From positions 1 to 11,828 of the forward strand of contig JBEBJD010000078.1 in NCBI GenBank assembly GCA_040080075.1: 11,828 nucleotides of DNA, read 5' to 3'. Shown here piece by piece: positions 1 to 7,068 of this stretch (positions are counted from its first letter, which is position 1; each line of letters starts with the position of its first letter). Position numbers and translations under genes: made by a program. A model generated the notes under the pieces. It was not told the origin of the DNA, made no database searches, and saw only the letters and a program-made list of their open reading frames with translations. The stretch comes from JANNFX01 sp040080075 (GTDB lineage: Bacteria; Pseudomonadota; Alphaproteobacteria; Rhizobiales; Hyphomicrobiaceae).

Positions 1-279
1 GAAGCTGGTGCCGTCGGCAACGAATACGCGACCGCCCTCGAATTCGCCGAGCCGCAATTTAGGTCCTTGCAGATCGCACAGGACCCCAATCGAATGGCGG
101 TGGCGCGCAGCAACTGAGCGCACGGTCGACATGAGTTCGCGCGCACCATCATGGGTGGAATGGCTCATGTTGATGCGAAAGACGTCGACCCCAGCCAGAA
201 ACAAGCGCTGGATCATTTCGGGTGAAGAGGACGCTGGCCCAAGCGTCGCCACGATCTTCACCCTGCGATTTCTTCTCAT
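1..279 (-). CDS. pyk: Pyruvate kinase, N-terminal part (runs off left edge)
   Basis: Pyruvate kinase converts phosphoenolpyruvate and ADP to pyruvate and ATP in the last step of glycolysis, in the cytoplasm. Only the first 93 codons are present. They match the family's N-terminal barrel: KIVATLGPASSS at residues 8-19, the FRINMSH segment at 34-40 (Arg35, Asn37 and Ser39 correspond to the substrate and K+ binding residues), and CDLQGPKLRLGEF at 68-80, where the strand leads into the B domain. The ATG at 279 was chosen because it overlaps the stop of the upstream DUF1036 gene as ATGA, a usual sign of translational coupling, and because the protein then begins just before the conserved first strand. 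The clearest purine-rich stretch upstream (CGGGAG) lies a little far from the ATG, so coupling may supply ribosomes. Family assignment is secure; the remaining three quarters of the gene cannot be seen. Confidence 0.95.
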   Translation of the reverse strand, partial: MRRNRRVKIVATLGPASSSPEMIQRLFLAGVDVFRINMSHSTHDGARELMSTVRSVAARHRHSIGVLCDLQGPKLRLGEFEGGRVFVADGTSF

Positions 280-716
280 TGTGTCTTGCCGCTCCCGGGC
301 TCAGGATCGGTGAGGCGAACAGTCCATTCCTTCGCATCACCGGTATTCACTTCGAAAAATCCCGAGCGCTTGAAACCGCGCTTCGAGCAGTCTTGAACAC
401 CTCGGATGACGAACGACTTGTCGTCCGTGCACATAAAATTCGATCCGGCCCATTCTCCGCCCCGGTCGTAATCGACGGCGTGGACATAAATGAACTGGCT
501 CGGCACGGTGCCCTTGAGCAGCGTTTCGCACGTTTGGGACGAGATCGTCCACCATCCTTCTGTCGCCCAGCCCTGGACGTCCTGATAACCAATCGAAACG
601 CCGATGCGGCTGGATGTCGAATTGCACAGCTTGATGTCGGCCAAAGCTGCCGGTGGTGCCAGCATGAGCGCGCACAGGCCCGCAGCGGCCCCCAACGCGG
701 CTCGCCGCTTGGACAT
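276..716 (-). CDS. Secreted DUF1036 domain protein
   Basis: This is a 146-residue protein of the DUF1036 family, whose function is unknown; it is often found beside pyruvate kinase genes in Rhizobiales (recalled, not searched). Residues 1-26 form a clear signal peptide: basic MSKRR, a hydrophobic core, and an Ala-Leu-Ala cleavage site before Asp27. The mature part holds the family pattern IKLCNSTSSRIGVSIGY (28-44), GWWTISSQTC (54-63) and YVHAVDYDRGGEW (77-89). It has four cysteines (31, 63, 96, 110), which fits two disulfides in the periplasm. The ATG at 716 was picked because the signal peptide starts there. The frame stays open upstream (ATG at 758, TTG at 866), but those additions would bury the signal sequence and have no good ribosome site. 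The stop overlaps the pyk start as ATGA, so the two are very likely one transcript. Confidence 0.88.
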   Translation of the reverse strand: MSKRRAALGAAAGLCALMLAPPAALADIKLCNSTSSRIGVSIGYQDVQGWATEGWWTISSQTCETLLKGTVPSQFIYVHAVDYDRGGEWAGSNFMCTDDKSFVIRGVQDCSKRGFKRSGFFEVNTGDAKEWTVRLTDPEPGSGKTQ

Positions 717-1146
717 GAACTTGGGCAAGACTGGGATTGGGCGCAGTGTGGAGCTCATGGGGCTGGGAATGCTGCGTTGGGAGTTGCTGGCAAGTACCGG
801 AGGGCACACGCATACTTGTCTCAGGCACGAAAGCGGCGGCATTAGGAAGGTCTCGCAGGACTGCAAGTTATCTAGCGCCTCGGTACCATAAGTGATTCAA
901 AACGCGCATGAAGCAGTTACCCTTGTGAATTCAGCGCGGCACAATGCGCCATTACGGCGCCAATACAACCTGTGATGCCGCAGACCGGTCCGGGCGCGCT
1001 CCACTCTCGCTTCGTGGCGGAAAATGCGCGGCCAGGGCAGGAGTTCTTCACGCGCTAAGGTAGACGCCAATCTAGGGCCCTGTCGCAATATTCCCCGCGA
1101 GACACTAACTTCATGTCCCAACTCTTTGGCAGAGGACAGCGCATTC
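717..1146. other. Divergent intergenic region between DUF1036 and DUF1244 genes
   Basis: About 430 bases separate the two divergent start codons and must contain the promoters of both units. I see no convincing -35/-10 pair on either strand. The only local structure noted is a short GCGCC-N5-GGCGC inverted repeat at 946-960. Reading frames crossing this stretch have unnatural composition or are extensions of the flanking genes. The part from 717 to about 866 is open in the DUF1036 frame and could be coding if an upstream start were used. Confidence 0.6.
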
Positions 1147-1446
1147 ATGGACGAACGCATCAAGCAGGACCTCGAAGCGGCAGCCTTCCGGCGTTTGTTG
1201 GAGCACTTACGCAGCCGCTCGGATGTGCAAAATATTGACCTGATGAACCTCGCAGGGTTCTGCCGCAACTGTCTGTCAACTTGGATGCAAGAGGCCGCCG
1301 CAGCGCAGGATGTGCCGCTCAGTAAGGATCAGGCTCGCGAACTGGTCTATGGCATGCCCTATGTGCAATGGCAGGCCCTCCATCAGAAGGAGGCTTCGCC
1401 CGAAGCCCTTAAAGCCTTCGAGGCGTCAAGACCTGTGCATAAGTAA
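1147..1446 (+). CDS. DUF1244 family protein
   Basis: This is a 99-residue soluble protein of the DUF1244 family (PF06844), with no established biochemical role that I know of. Length and motifs fit: an N-terminal helix MDERIKQDLEAAAFRRLLEH, the conserved FCRNCLSTW segment at 38-46 with a CxxC pair (Cys39, Cys42), and GMPYVQWQALHQKEASPEAL at 69-88. No signal peptide or membrane segment is present. The ATG at 1147 has a GAGGA ribosome site at 1132-1136, about ten bases upstream, and gives the usual family N-terminus; the frame is open further upstream but that part has no family resemblance. It lies 189 bases before gapR on the same strand and may share its transcript. A metal site or redox role for the CxxC pair is a guess. 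Confidence 0.88.
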   Translation: MDERIKQDLEAAAFRRLLEHLRSRSDVQNIDLMNLAGFCRNCLSTWMQEAAAAQDVPLSKDQARELVYGMPYVQWQALHQKEASPEALKAFEASRPVHK

Positions 1447-1635
1447 TCTGGCTATTTCTACACGTTTTCAATGCAATGCCGTCTGTGGCCCAAATACCTT
1501 GGGATGACTGGTGGCGTTCACTTGCTGGGTCGCCCGGCGGTGTCTAGCGTTTGTCCAAACGAAGCGCTTTCAGGCCCCCGATGCGTGGGAGCAAAGGCGG
1601 CTCCAAACTTCACGGCAATCAAAGGGACACGCGCT

Positions 1636-1929
1636 ATGACCACGCTTCAAGGATCGGCTCAGAAACAACTGCGGCAGCTTGTTGAGCAGATCGAACGCCT
1701 CGAAGAGGAAAAGAAGGCGCTGGCCAGCGATATCCGTGACAAATATCTGGAAGCCAAAGGCGTCGGCTTCGATGTTAAAGCCCTGCGCCAGATCGTGCGC
1801 TTACGCAAAAAGAGCGACACTGAGCGCCAGGAAGAAGACAGCATCCTCGAAGTCTACATGCACGCGCTGGGGATGCTTGGCGCCGCTCCCACTGAGGCCG
1901 ATGCCGACCGGATGATGGCAGCTGAGTAA
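1636..1929 (+). CDS. gapR: Nucleoid-associated protein GapR (DUF2312)
   Basis: This is a 97-residue protein of the DUF2312 family, whose Caulobacter member GapR binds overtwisted, AT-rich DNA ahead of replication forks and transcription units and stimulates type II topoisomerases. The family signature is clear: QLVEQIERLEEEKKALASDI (14-33) forms the first coiled-coil helix, then DKYLEAKGVGFDVKALRQIV (35-54), RLRKKSDTERQEED (55-68), and a final short helix around 69-80. The ATG at 1636 is preceded by an AAAGGGA ribosome site at 1621-1627. The frame is open upstream to 1471, but that part does not look like the family and would add 55 residues. A strong stem-loop lies 62 bases after the stop. 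The basic RLRKK patch is likely part of the DNA contact surface. Function is taken from the family, not tested here. Confidence 0.93.
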   Translation: MTTLQGSAQKQLRQLVEQIERLEEEKKALASDIRDKYLEAKGVGFDVKALRQIVRLRKKSDTERQEEDSILEVYMHALGMLGAAPTEADADRMMAAE

Positions 1930-1990
1930 GCGAGACGTCCTGAAGTTGGGCGCGCACCAGTGAAGGTCATTCTCTCACTTGGTGCAGAGC

Positions 1991-2020
1991 ACCCCAACCG
2001 GTTCGGCGCCCGGTTGGGGT
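1991..2020 (+). terminator. Stem-loop after gapR, possible terminator
   Basis: ACCCCAACCGG at 1991-2001 is perfectly complementary to CCGGTTGGGGT at 2010-2020, giving an 11-bp GC-rich stem with an 8-base loop, 62 bases after the gapR stop. No run of T follows (ACCTAGCGCC), so it is not a classical intrinsic terminator. It may stabilise the 3' end or work with Rho. Being symmetric, it could act on either strand. Confidence 0.6.
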
Positions 2021-2207
2021 ACCTAGCGCCACTGAATTAGGTGGGCCTAGTCCAGCAACGCAACTCTTTCTCAACTTGCGCGAAAACTTTCCGGGCCGGC
2101 CGCAAGTGACCGGCATTGAGGCCGGAATGAAGGGCCGGAATTACTTCTAAATTGGGCACCCCGCACCTCGGGTTGCGTTGGACATTTGCCTTTGAACAGC
2201 AGTAAAT

Positions 2208-2227
2208 CGCTTGCATTGAACTAAGCG
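2208..2227 (+). promoter_or_regulatory. Candidate LysR-type operator upstream of oxyR
   Basis: CGCTT (2208-2212) and AAGCG (2223-2227) form a dyad with a 10-base centre, and contain the T-N11-A spacing typical of LysR-family sites. It overlaps the proposed -35 box, a position that would suit autorepression by the adjacent OxyR-type regulator. A further AAGCG lies at 2239-2243. The arms are short, so chance occurrence is quite possible. Confidence 0.25.
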
Positions 2228-2238
2228 ACCTTTATCAT
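2211..2238 (+). promoter_or_regulatory. Candidate oxyR promoter
   Basis: TTGCAT at 2211-2216 and TATCAT at 2233-2238 are separated by 16 bases; the second matches the sigma-70 type -10 box at five of six positions, the first only weakly matches -35. Transcription would begin near 2245, giving a leader of about 37 bases to the ATG at 2282. A CGCTT-N10-AAGCG dyad (2208-2227) overlaps the -35 box. Confidence 0.4.
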
Positions 2239-2281
2239 AAGCGCCAATCGTACTTTCTTTATGTATTCATCAGGCGAGCTG

Positions 2282-3232
2282 ATGGCAAACGTCACCCTCA
2301 AGCAGCTCAAATATTTCGACGCTCTCTCGCGCGAGCTTCATTTCGGCCGCGCAGCGGAGACATGCTCGGTCACCCAACCAGCACTATCAATGCAGATCCA
2401 CGAATTGGAGGAAGCCCTCGGCTTAATTCTGGTCGAGCGCACGCGAACGGGAGTTCAACTCACCAGCAAGGGCGCCGAACTTGCCGAACGGTCAGCGCGC
2501 ATCCTGGGTGAAGTGCGCGATTTCGTAGCGTATGCGCACCATTCCAATCGCCTCCTCACCGGGCCACTGCGGTTTGGCGTTATTCCTTCGGTCGCGCCTT
2601 ACATGCTGCCACCCTTGCTGCCACTTGTGCGTCAGGCCTATCCAGATCTCGAACTCTATGTGCGCGAAACGCAGACTGCGCCGCTGACAGATGAACTTCT
2701 CGATGGCCGCCTCGATGTTTTGCTGCTGGCGTTGCCCATCAAGCACAACGATCTCGAAAGCCTGACGCTATTTGAAGATCGCTTTCTTCTCGCCTTGCCC
2801 AAGGACCGCAAGCTCCCTGAAAAGGTTCGCGCCACCAAAGAACTCGTCGAGCAGGAGCGTTTGTTGCTTTTGGAAGAGGGCCACTGTTTGCGCGATCAAG
2901 CGTTGTCCTATTGCCAGCTGCAGCAGGTAGACATGGTCAACACGTTTGGCGCATCAAGTCTCTCGACCATTGTTGAAATGGTGGCTGCCGGCTTTGGTAT
3001 CACCTTGCTGCCCGAGATCAGCCTTGGCGTCGAGGAACGTGGACGCGACATCCAACTCCTCCGGTTCCAGCCCCCGGAACCTTTCCGCACCATTGGCCTT
3101 GTGTGGCGCGCTTCGTCGCCTCGCAAACAAGACTTCGAAGAGTTGGGCCGCCTGATCACGCGCGCTGCCCTCGAGGGGCCGATTGCGCGTGCGCGTGCGG
3201 GCAACAGCGGCACTAACGCGAAGTCGTCTTGA
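2282..3232 (+). CDS. oxyR: OxyR-type hydrogen peroxide sensing LysR regulator
   Basis: This is a LysR-family transcription factor of 316 residues, closest by eye to OxyR, which senses peroxide by forming a disulfide and then activates catalase and peroxidase genes. The helix-turn-helix lies at about residues 5-63 (LKQLKYFDALSRELHFGRAA, then TQPALSMQIHELEEALG). The effector domain has the OxyR pattern GVIPSVAPYMLPPLLPLV (99-116). The redox loop LLLLEEGHCLRDQALSYC (194-211) contains Cys202 and Cys211, spaced nine residues apart like Cys199 and Cys208 of E. coli OxyR. VAAGFGITLLPE (234-245) is also typical. The ATG at 2282 was chosen because it has a purine-rich AGGCGAG site just upstream and starts right before the first helix; an in-frame ATG at 2261 would add seven residues but has no ribosome site. 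No catalase or peroxidase gene is adjacent. The 3' end overlaps the convergent DUF882 gene by 20 bases. Confidence 0.92.
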   Translation: MANVTLKQLKYFDALSRELHFGRAAETCSVTQPALSMQIHELEEALGLILVERTRTGVQLTSKGAELAERSARILGEVRDFVAYAHHSNRLLTGPLRFGVIPSVAPYMLPPLLPLVRQAYPDLELYVRETQTAPLTDELLDGRLDVLLLALPIKHNDLESLTLFEDRFLLALPKDRKLPEKVRATKELVEQERLLLLEEGHCLRDQALSYCQLQQVDMVNTFGASSLSTIVEMVAAGFGITLLPEISLGVEERGRDIQLLRFQPPEPFRTIGLVWRASSPRKQDFEELGRLITRAALEGPIARARAGNSGTNAKSS

Positions 3233-4709
3233 CGAGACGGTCCGCAACGCCGCCCGCAGACTCGGGTGCCGATCGCTCGGCGGCCAAATCGAGCAGGCCA
3301 ACAGCCTGCCCGCGAAATTCTTTTGACCAAAGCAATTCAGCCAACTGCTGGCCTGGGCGTAAGCGCATCGGTGGCGAGGTCATGTCATCTTCCAGCATAG
3401 CCAATGTCTTTTGCACATCGGGCGCCTGCATGGCCGAGAGAGCCGCATCATCGGCTGAAGGTGTGGCCGTCAACAGCGGCGCCAATGGGAAGGGCCGGTA
3501 GACCAATTCCTCCGGGTGATCTTCATCGTACTCCGGTGCGGTTATCCAATTGGCGTCTTGATCACGGGAAGTAAGCAACGAGGCGCTTGCCGCGTTAGCC
3601 GGAACCGAAGGCGCGGCAGGTGGCTCGAGACTCGCTATTACAGCGGGCCTGACCGACTGAGACGCGGCCGGCCGTTCTGCGGGGAGCGCCTTTCCAGCTT
3701 CAGCGACGAGCGCGTTAAGTGCCTTGCGATCAACTTCCGTTGGCCGTGGCACAAACTTCGAAGGCCGCTCAACGAGGCGCGGCTCAGATATGAGCTTAGG
3801 AGAGGGAGGTGTCTTCGCCGCCACTGCCGGTGCGGCGCCCTGAGGACGCGCTGTCGCCTTCCACTGCAAATCCTGTGGCGAGGGAACGGGTGCGGCGAGT
3901 GCCATACGCTGCTCGGGCGCGATCATCCGGGCGGGCCGGACAGCAAGCTGAGGCTTAGGGGCGATCAACGCGGGGAGGGCCGGACCTGCATCGGCCACCA
4001 GCACTTCCTGCTTGGGCTGATCGCGCAGTGCAAAGTAGGCAGCAACCTGTGTGGCAGCCTCACCGCCGCGTGCCTTTGCAGCGCGCACATCTGATGGGCT
4101 CAACGAACCACCATCGGCGGGCCGGTGCTTGGTGTGACCGGAGGGAAAGAGAAGGGCCAATTCGGGACGCGGCATGTTGGGCCAGTGGCGCACGCGGCTG
4201 GTGTCGACATGCACGAAGGGAATCGCGGATGTCGGATAGTAGCCGACGCCACCGCGTTCGCGGATCATAGCGGAATAGCGCAACTGACGGGCGGGAATAT
4301 CGGGGAAGGCGATATCGATTGCCTTGCCCGTGATGTGCTGGCTCTGGCTTGCCTGACCGCCGACAGTGCGGCGAAGCATTTCATTGGTGCCTGATGAGCG
4401 ATGCCCGCAAATGACGTGCACGGGCTCTTTCGAACCCAACTCTTCATGCATCTCCCAGATGATATCGATGGTGCTGGGATCGATCGTTATCGCTTTGTTT
4501 TGGCGCCAGTCGCGCATCAGCCAGTCGATCTGCTTCATGGCCTCGGGCACAAATTTTCCGTCACGTTTGTAGGTGACGGTCAGCGTTTCCTTGGTGTGGA
4601 TGTGGTAAAAAGATATGGTGCGCGTGCGCCCGCCATCGGCTGCATATGCGACGGCTGCGGCCAGCGATATGGCCAAGCCCGTAACCAGAAGCTGAGAGCG
4701 AACACTCAA
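3213..4709 (-). CDS. Secreted DUF882 / M15-like peptidase-fold protein with long Pro/Ala tail
   Basis: This 498-residue protein begins with a signal peptide (about 1-23, ending AVAYA). Residues 26-185 are a DUF882 domain, related to M15 peptidases that cut peptidoglycan peptides. The metal-site pattern is present: SQHITGKAID with His125 and Asp132, and PFVHVDTSRVRHW with His167 and Asp169; VICGHRSSGTN at 99-109 is also typical. A zinc-dependent wall hydrolase or wall-binding role outside the inner membrane is inferred. From about 190 to 498 the protein is Pro/Ala-rich with no domain I recognise; LVADAGPALPA (237-247) and LVAEAGKALPA (334-344) are an internal repeat, and a more ordered patch with YRPFPLAPLLT lies near 404-414. 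The start is a TTG at 4709: a nearby ATG at 4714 is out of frame and hits a stop after two codons, while TTG has a GGGG-containing ribosome site and gives a proper signal peptide. It lies 174 bases downstream of two transpeptidase genes and overlaps oxyR tail to tail. Confidence 0.87.
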   Translation of the reverse strand: MSVRSQLLVTGLAISLAAAVAYAADGGRTRTISFYHIHTKETLTVTYKRDGKFVPEAMKQIDWLMRDWRQNKAITIDPSTIDIIWEMHEELGSKEPVHVICGHRSSGTNEMLRRTVGGQASQSQHITGKAIDIAFPDIPARQLRYSAMIRERGGVGYYPTSAIPFVHVDTSRVRHWPNMPRPELALLFPSGHTKHRPADGGSLSPSDVRAAKARGGEAATQVAAYFALRDQPKQEVLVADAGPALPALIAPKPQLAVRPARMIAPEQRMALAAPVPSPQDLQWKATARPQGAAPAVAAKTPPSPKLISEPRLVERPSKFVPRPTEVDRKALNALVAEAGKALPAERPAASQSVRPAVIASLEPPAAPSVPANAASASLLTSRDQDANWITAPEYDEDHPEELVYRPFPLAPLLTATPSADDAALSAMQAPDVQKTLAMLEDDMTSPPMRLRPGQQLAELLWSKEFRGQAVGLLDLAAERSAPESAGGVADRLVKTTSR

Positions 4710-4736
4710 GTCATGCCCCGTTCAAATCAATTCGCC

Positions 4737-4766
4737 CTAATAGCGCTAATCAATCGTTAAGCTCAA
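4737..4766 (-). promoter_or_regulatory. Candidate promoter of the DUF882 gene
   Basis: On the minus strand TTGAGC (4766-4761) and TATTAG (4742-4737) are 18 bases apart, each matching sigma-70 type boxes at about four of six positions. Transcription would start near 4730, some 20 bases before the TTG start. CGTTAA occurs twice 15 bases apart at 4755-4760 and 4770-4775 (plus-strand sense), around the -35 box. If active, the DUF882 gene would not depend only on read-through from the transpeptidase genes. Confidence 0.3.
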
Positions 4767-4813
4767 AGCCGTTAACGGGTGGTAACCGGCGAATGAGGAC
4801 GATAGAGGGCTCT

Positions 4814-4832
4814 GCCGCGGCCAAAACGCGGC
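4814..4832 (-). repeat. Small inverted repeat downstream of transpeptidase gene
   Basis: GCCGCG (4814-4819) and CGCGGC (4827-4832) form a 6-bp GC-only stem with a 7-base loop, 52 bases after the end of the minus-strand transpeptidase gene. No T run follows on the minus strand, so it is at best a pause or Rho-type site. A second inverted repeat, AGGGACT/AGTCCCT at 4856-4862 and 4879-4885, touches that gene's stop codon. Confidence 0.3.
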
Positions 4833-4883
4833 GCTTCACCCGCAGACGACTTGCAAGGGACTTCCCGGCAGTGGCAACAGTCC

Positions 4884-6998
4884 CTACTGGGCTGCCCGCC
4901 GTTTGCGCTGTTTGGCAGGGGGCGGACTACCACCGAACACGCTTGTCAGGAAATCGCCCAGCGAGGTGTTGCTGACGGAATTCGTATTGCCCGTCCCGTT
5001 GCTGGTAGCCCCGCCGCCGAAGAACAGACCCCAATCGTCGGGCGATGAGGCGTATTGGGCGCGCGTGAATTTCACCGGAGCCAAGTGATCGGAGCCAACA
5101 GCGATCTCGCTGAACCGGCCGGCCAACGCGAGTTTGATGCGCTGCTCGTGGCCATACACATCCTTGAAGATATGCTCGTCACCGTTATCATCGATGACAT
5201 CGGTGAAATAAGTGACGTGCACCGGGATTGTCGTCTCGATCTGGACAGGAACTTCGTCGGGATTGCTGTCCAGAATTTCACTGATCCGCGTCGCCGGCCA
5301 GGCCTTGTCGATGCCAAGTAGTGTTTCGGCAAAGTGCACGGGATTGCGCACGCGCATACATCCGTGACTGAATGGGCGGCTTGGTTCTTCGAACAGGCCC
5401 TTGGCGGTGGTGTCGTGCAGATAGACCCCATGCTTGTTGGGGAACACAAACTTCACGAGTCCAAGCACGTTGCCTTCGCCCGATGGCTGAAACACATCGT
5501 AGTTGCGGATGTCGGCACTTCCCCAGTCCACACTACTCGGGCTTACTTCGCGGCCATTGCGCATGAGTTTCAAGCCTTGACGCTGGAACGAGCCACCGCC
5601 TCGCGCCAAGCTTGGATACAACTCAAGGACCTTGATGCTCTCGGGCACGTTCCAACGCGGATGGAAAATAACTGTCTCGAGTTGATCGGAAAAAACTGGC
5701 GTCTGCTTGTCGAACTGCCCGGTTACGACACGCTCTTCAAAGATCACCTTGCCGTTCTGCACCACGCGGACCATGAACTCAGGGATATTGACGTTGATAT
5801 ATGTCTCGCCCATTTGGGCGGGCATCCAGCGCCACTGCTCCATATTTGCCAGGAGCCTCTTGGGATCGGGAACGTCGATGTCGTTGAGGGCGTTGCGCGT
5901 CGCCTTGCCGACGATGCCGTCCGACTTCTGGCCTTGGCTGGTCTGGTAGGCCTTGACGGCTTCTTCAAGAGTCACATCATAGACCGTCTCGCCGGCCGCG
6001 ATCCCGCCAGCCTGGGCGATGCCCACGCCCAAACGCTGGCGCAGTAGGGCAACGTCGGGGTGTTTCATGCCCGCAATGAGCTTGGGGCCCGAACCCGGCA
6101 ACCGGACGACCTCGCGCGCATCGGCGGCTTTGGAGCGCAATTCAATGTATTTTTGACGTAGCTTTTCGAATTGGGGCTGCTGGGGGTGCAGCTTGCGCAA
6201 GAACTCGCCGGGCTCATCGGACTGAGCCAGTTCTTCCAGAAGTATTCGCGGTTCGATCAACTGCGGGCTGCGATCCAGATAGGAAGACAGCTGTTTTGCA
6301 GGCTCCATGATGCGCCCGCCACGGGCATCGCGCGCATAGGCAAGCACGGCAAATGAGATCTTCAGTTCGGCATCGGCCAACTGATCGCGGGGCAATCCGG
6401 CCGCGTTGTTCGAAGCTTCTGGCAGGGATGGCAGAACATAATCCCCCGCTTCAAGGCCCCAGTCGTCCGCCGCCTTGATGGCGTCAACGGCCTTCGCACC
6501 CCTTGCATTGAGGCCGTTGGCCGTCACCCAGATAGCGTCGTCGCGGCGGGCGGCATAGACCGCAGAAACTGCCTTTGTCTCATCACTGGCTTCGGCGCCG
6601 TCTTTTACTTTTGGCAAAAGGTCGCGAACTTCCCCGCCGATCGTGAACAAAGGCTTTTGGGGGGCAGCCGGGTCTGGCGTTTCTACCGCTGGTATCGCCG
6701 CTGGCGGCGTTGCAGGCTCGGTGGTTGGTTGTGCAGCGGGTTCAGGTGCGGGAGTTGCTGTGGCCGCGTTATCGGCAATTGGGTGATGCGCGTCGTCTGT
6801 TGCAGCTGTTATTGAACTCGCGGGGTTCTCGGTTGCGGCACCAATTGATGGCGCGGCAGGTTCTGACGTGGACAAAGCTCCGTTGACTTGCGTTCCCGAT
6901 GGGTCTTGCGTCCCGGCGTTTTGAGCGATGCCGTCATTGAGCGGCAGCACCACGTTCAAAATAAACGCCAACGGAAAAAGAGTCGGGCAGATACGCAT
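4884..6998 (-). CDS. LdtD/YcbB-like L,D-transpeptidase, downstream paralogue
   Basis: This 704-residue secreted enzyme is predicted to make 3-3 cross-links in peptidoglycan or attach proteins to it. Residues 1-26 are a signal peptide ending DGIAQ. Then come a Pro/Ala/Thr-rich linker (to about 140), a transpeptidase scaffold domain (about 145-290, with RGGRI and SSYLDR), a PG_binding_1 domain (about 313-372, DGIVGKATRNALN), and a YkuD catalytic domain (about 395-580). The catalytic motif is complete: His528 in VYLHDT, and SHGCMRVRNP with His545 and Cys547. The tail has a low-complexity Gly/Asn/Ser stretch, the segment SLGDFLTSVFGG, and a basic end (KQRKRR). The start at 6998 has a GGAG ribosome site nine bases upstream; an in-frame ATG at 7013 would add five residues but has no such site. 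It is a tandem duplicate of the gene at 7110-9077, 111 bases away, and likely co-transcribed with it. Confidence 0.92.
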   Translation of the reverse strand: MRICPTLFPLAFILNVVLPLNDGIAQNAGTQDPSGTQVNGALSTSEPAAPSIGAATENPASSITAATDDAHHPIADNAATATPAPEPAAQPTTEPATPPAAIPAVETPDPAAPQKPLFTIGGEVRDLLPKVKDGAEASDETKAVSAVYAARRDDAIWVTANGLNARGAKAVDAIKAADDWGLEAGDYVLPSLPEASNNAAGLPRDQLADAELKISFAVLAYARDARGGRIMEPAKQLSSYLDRSPQLIEPRILLEELAQSDEPGEFLRKLHPQQPQFEKLRQKYIELRSKAADAREVVRLPGSGPKLIAGMKHPDVALLRQRLGVGIAQAGGIAAGETVYDVTLEEAVKAYQTSQGQKSDGIVGKATRNALNDIDVPDPKRLLANMEQWRWMPAQMGETYINVNIPEFMVRVVQNGKVIFEERVVTGQFDKQTPVFSDQLETVIFHPRWNVPESIKVLELYPSLARGGGSFQRQGLKLMRNGREVSPSSVDWGSADIRNYDVFQPSGEGNVLGLVKFVFPNKHGVYLHDTTAKGLFEEPSRPFSHGCMRVRNPVHFAETLLGIDKAWPATRISEILDSNPDEVPVQIETTIPVHVTYFTDVIDDNGDEHIFKDVYGHEQRIKLALAGRFSEIAVGSDHLAPVKFTRAQYASSPDDWGLFFGGGATSNGTGNTNSVSNTSLGDFLTSVFGGSPPPAKQRKRRAAQ

Positions 6999-7068
6999 AC
7001 GGGACAACTCCATGGCGATATAGCGCGCACGCTAGCCGGCGATTGTGGCTGTGAATAGTAGTTAGTTA

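Larger units (their letters stand above)
1930..2281. other. Intergenic region between gapR and oxyR
   Basis: These 352 bases hold the gapR stem-loop (1991-2020), a GC-rich patch with GGCCGGAAT repeated at 2120-2128 and 2133-2141 and related CCGGGCCGGCC just before it (2091-2101), and then an AT-richer promoter-like stretch from about 2195. No credible protein-coding frame is visible. The GGCCGG patch could fold into several alternative hairpins, but I cannot assign it a role. Confidence 0.55.

Noticed and set aside
897..1268. 123-codon minus-strand frame across the DUF1244 start
   Set aside because: Arg/Ser-rich shadow composition; half of it is antisense to the DUF1244 gene.
4757..4775. Two TTAA half-sites upstream of the DUF882 gene, as in a CtrA box
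   Set aside because: The spacing is 11 bases instead of the required 7.
4806..4823. GG-N10-GC on the minus strand upstream of the DUF882 gene
   Set aside because: The -12 part reads GAGC instead of TTGC and the stretch is very GC-rich, so a chance match is more likely than a sigma-54 promoter.
5334..6047. 237-codon plus-strand open frame inside the second transpeptidase gene
   Set aside because: Antisense shadow of the catalytic and peptidoglycan-binding domains; no start signal or family resemblance.
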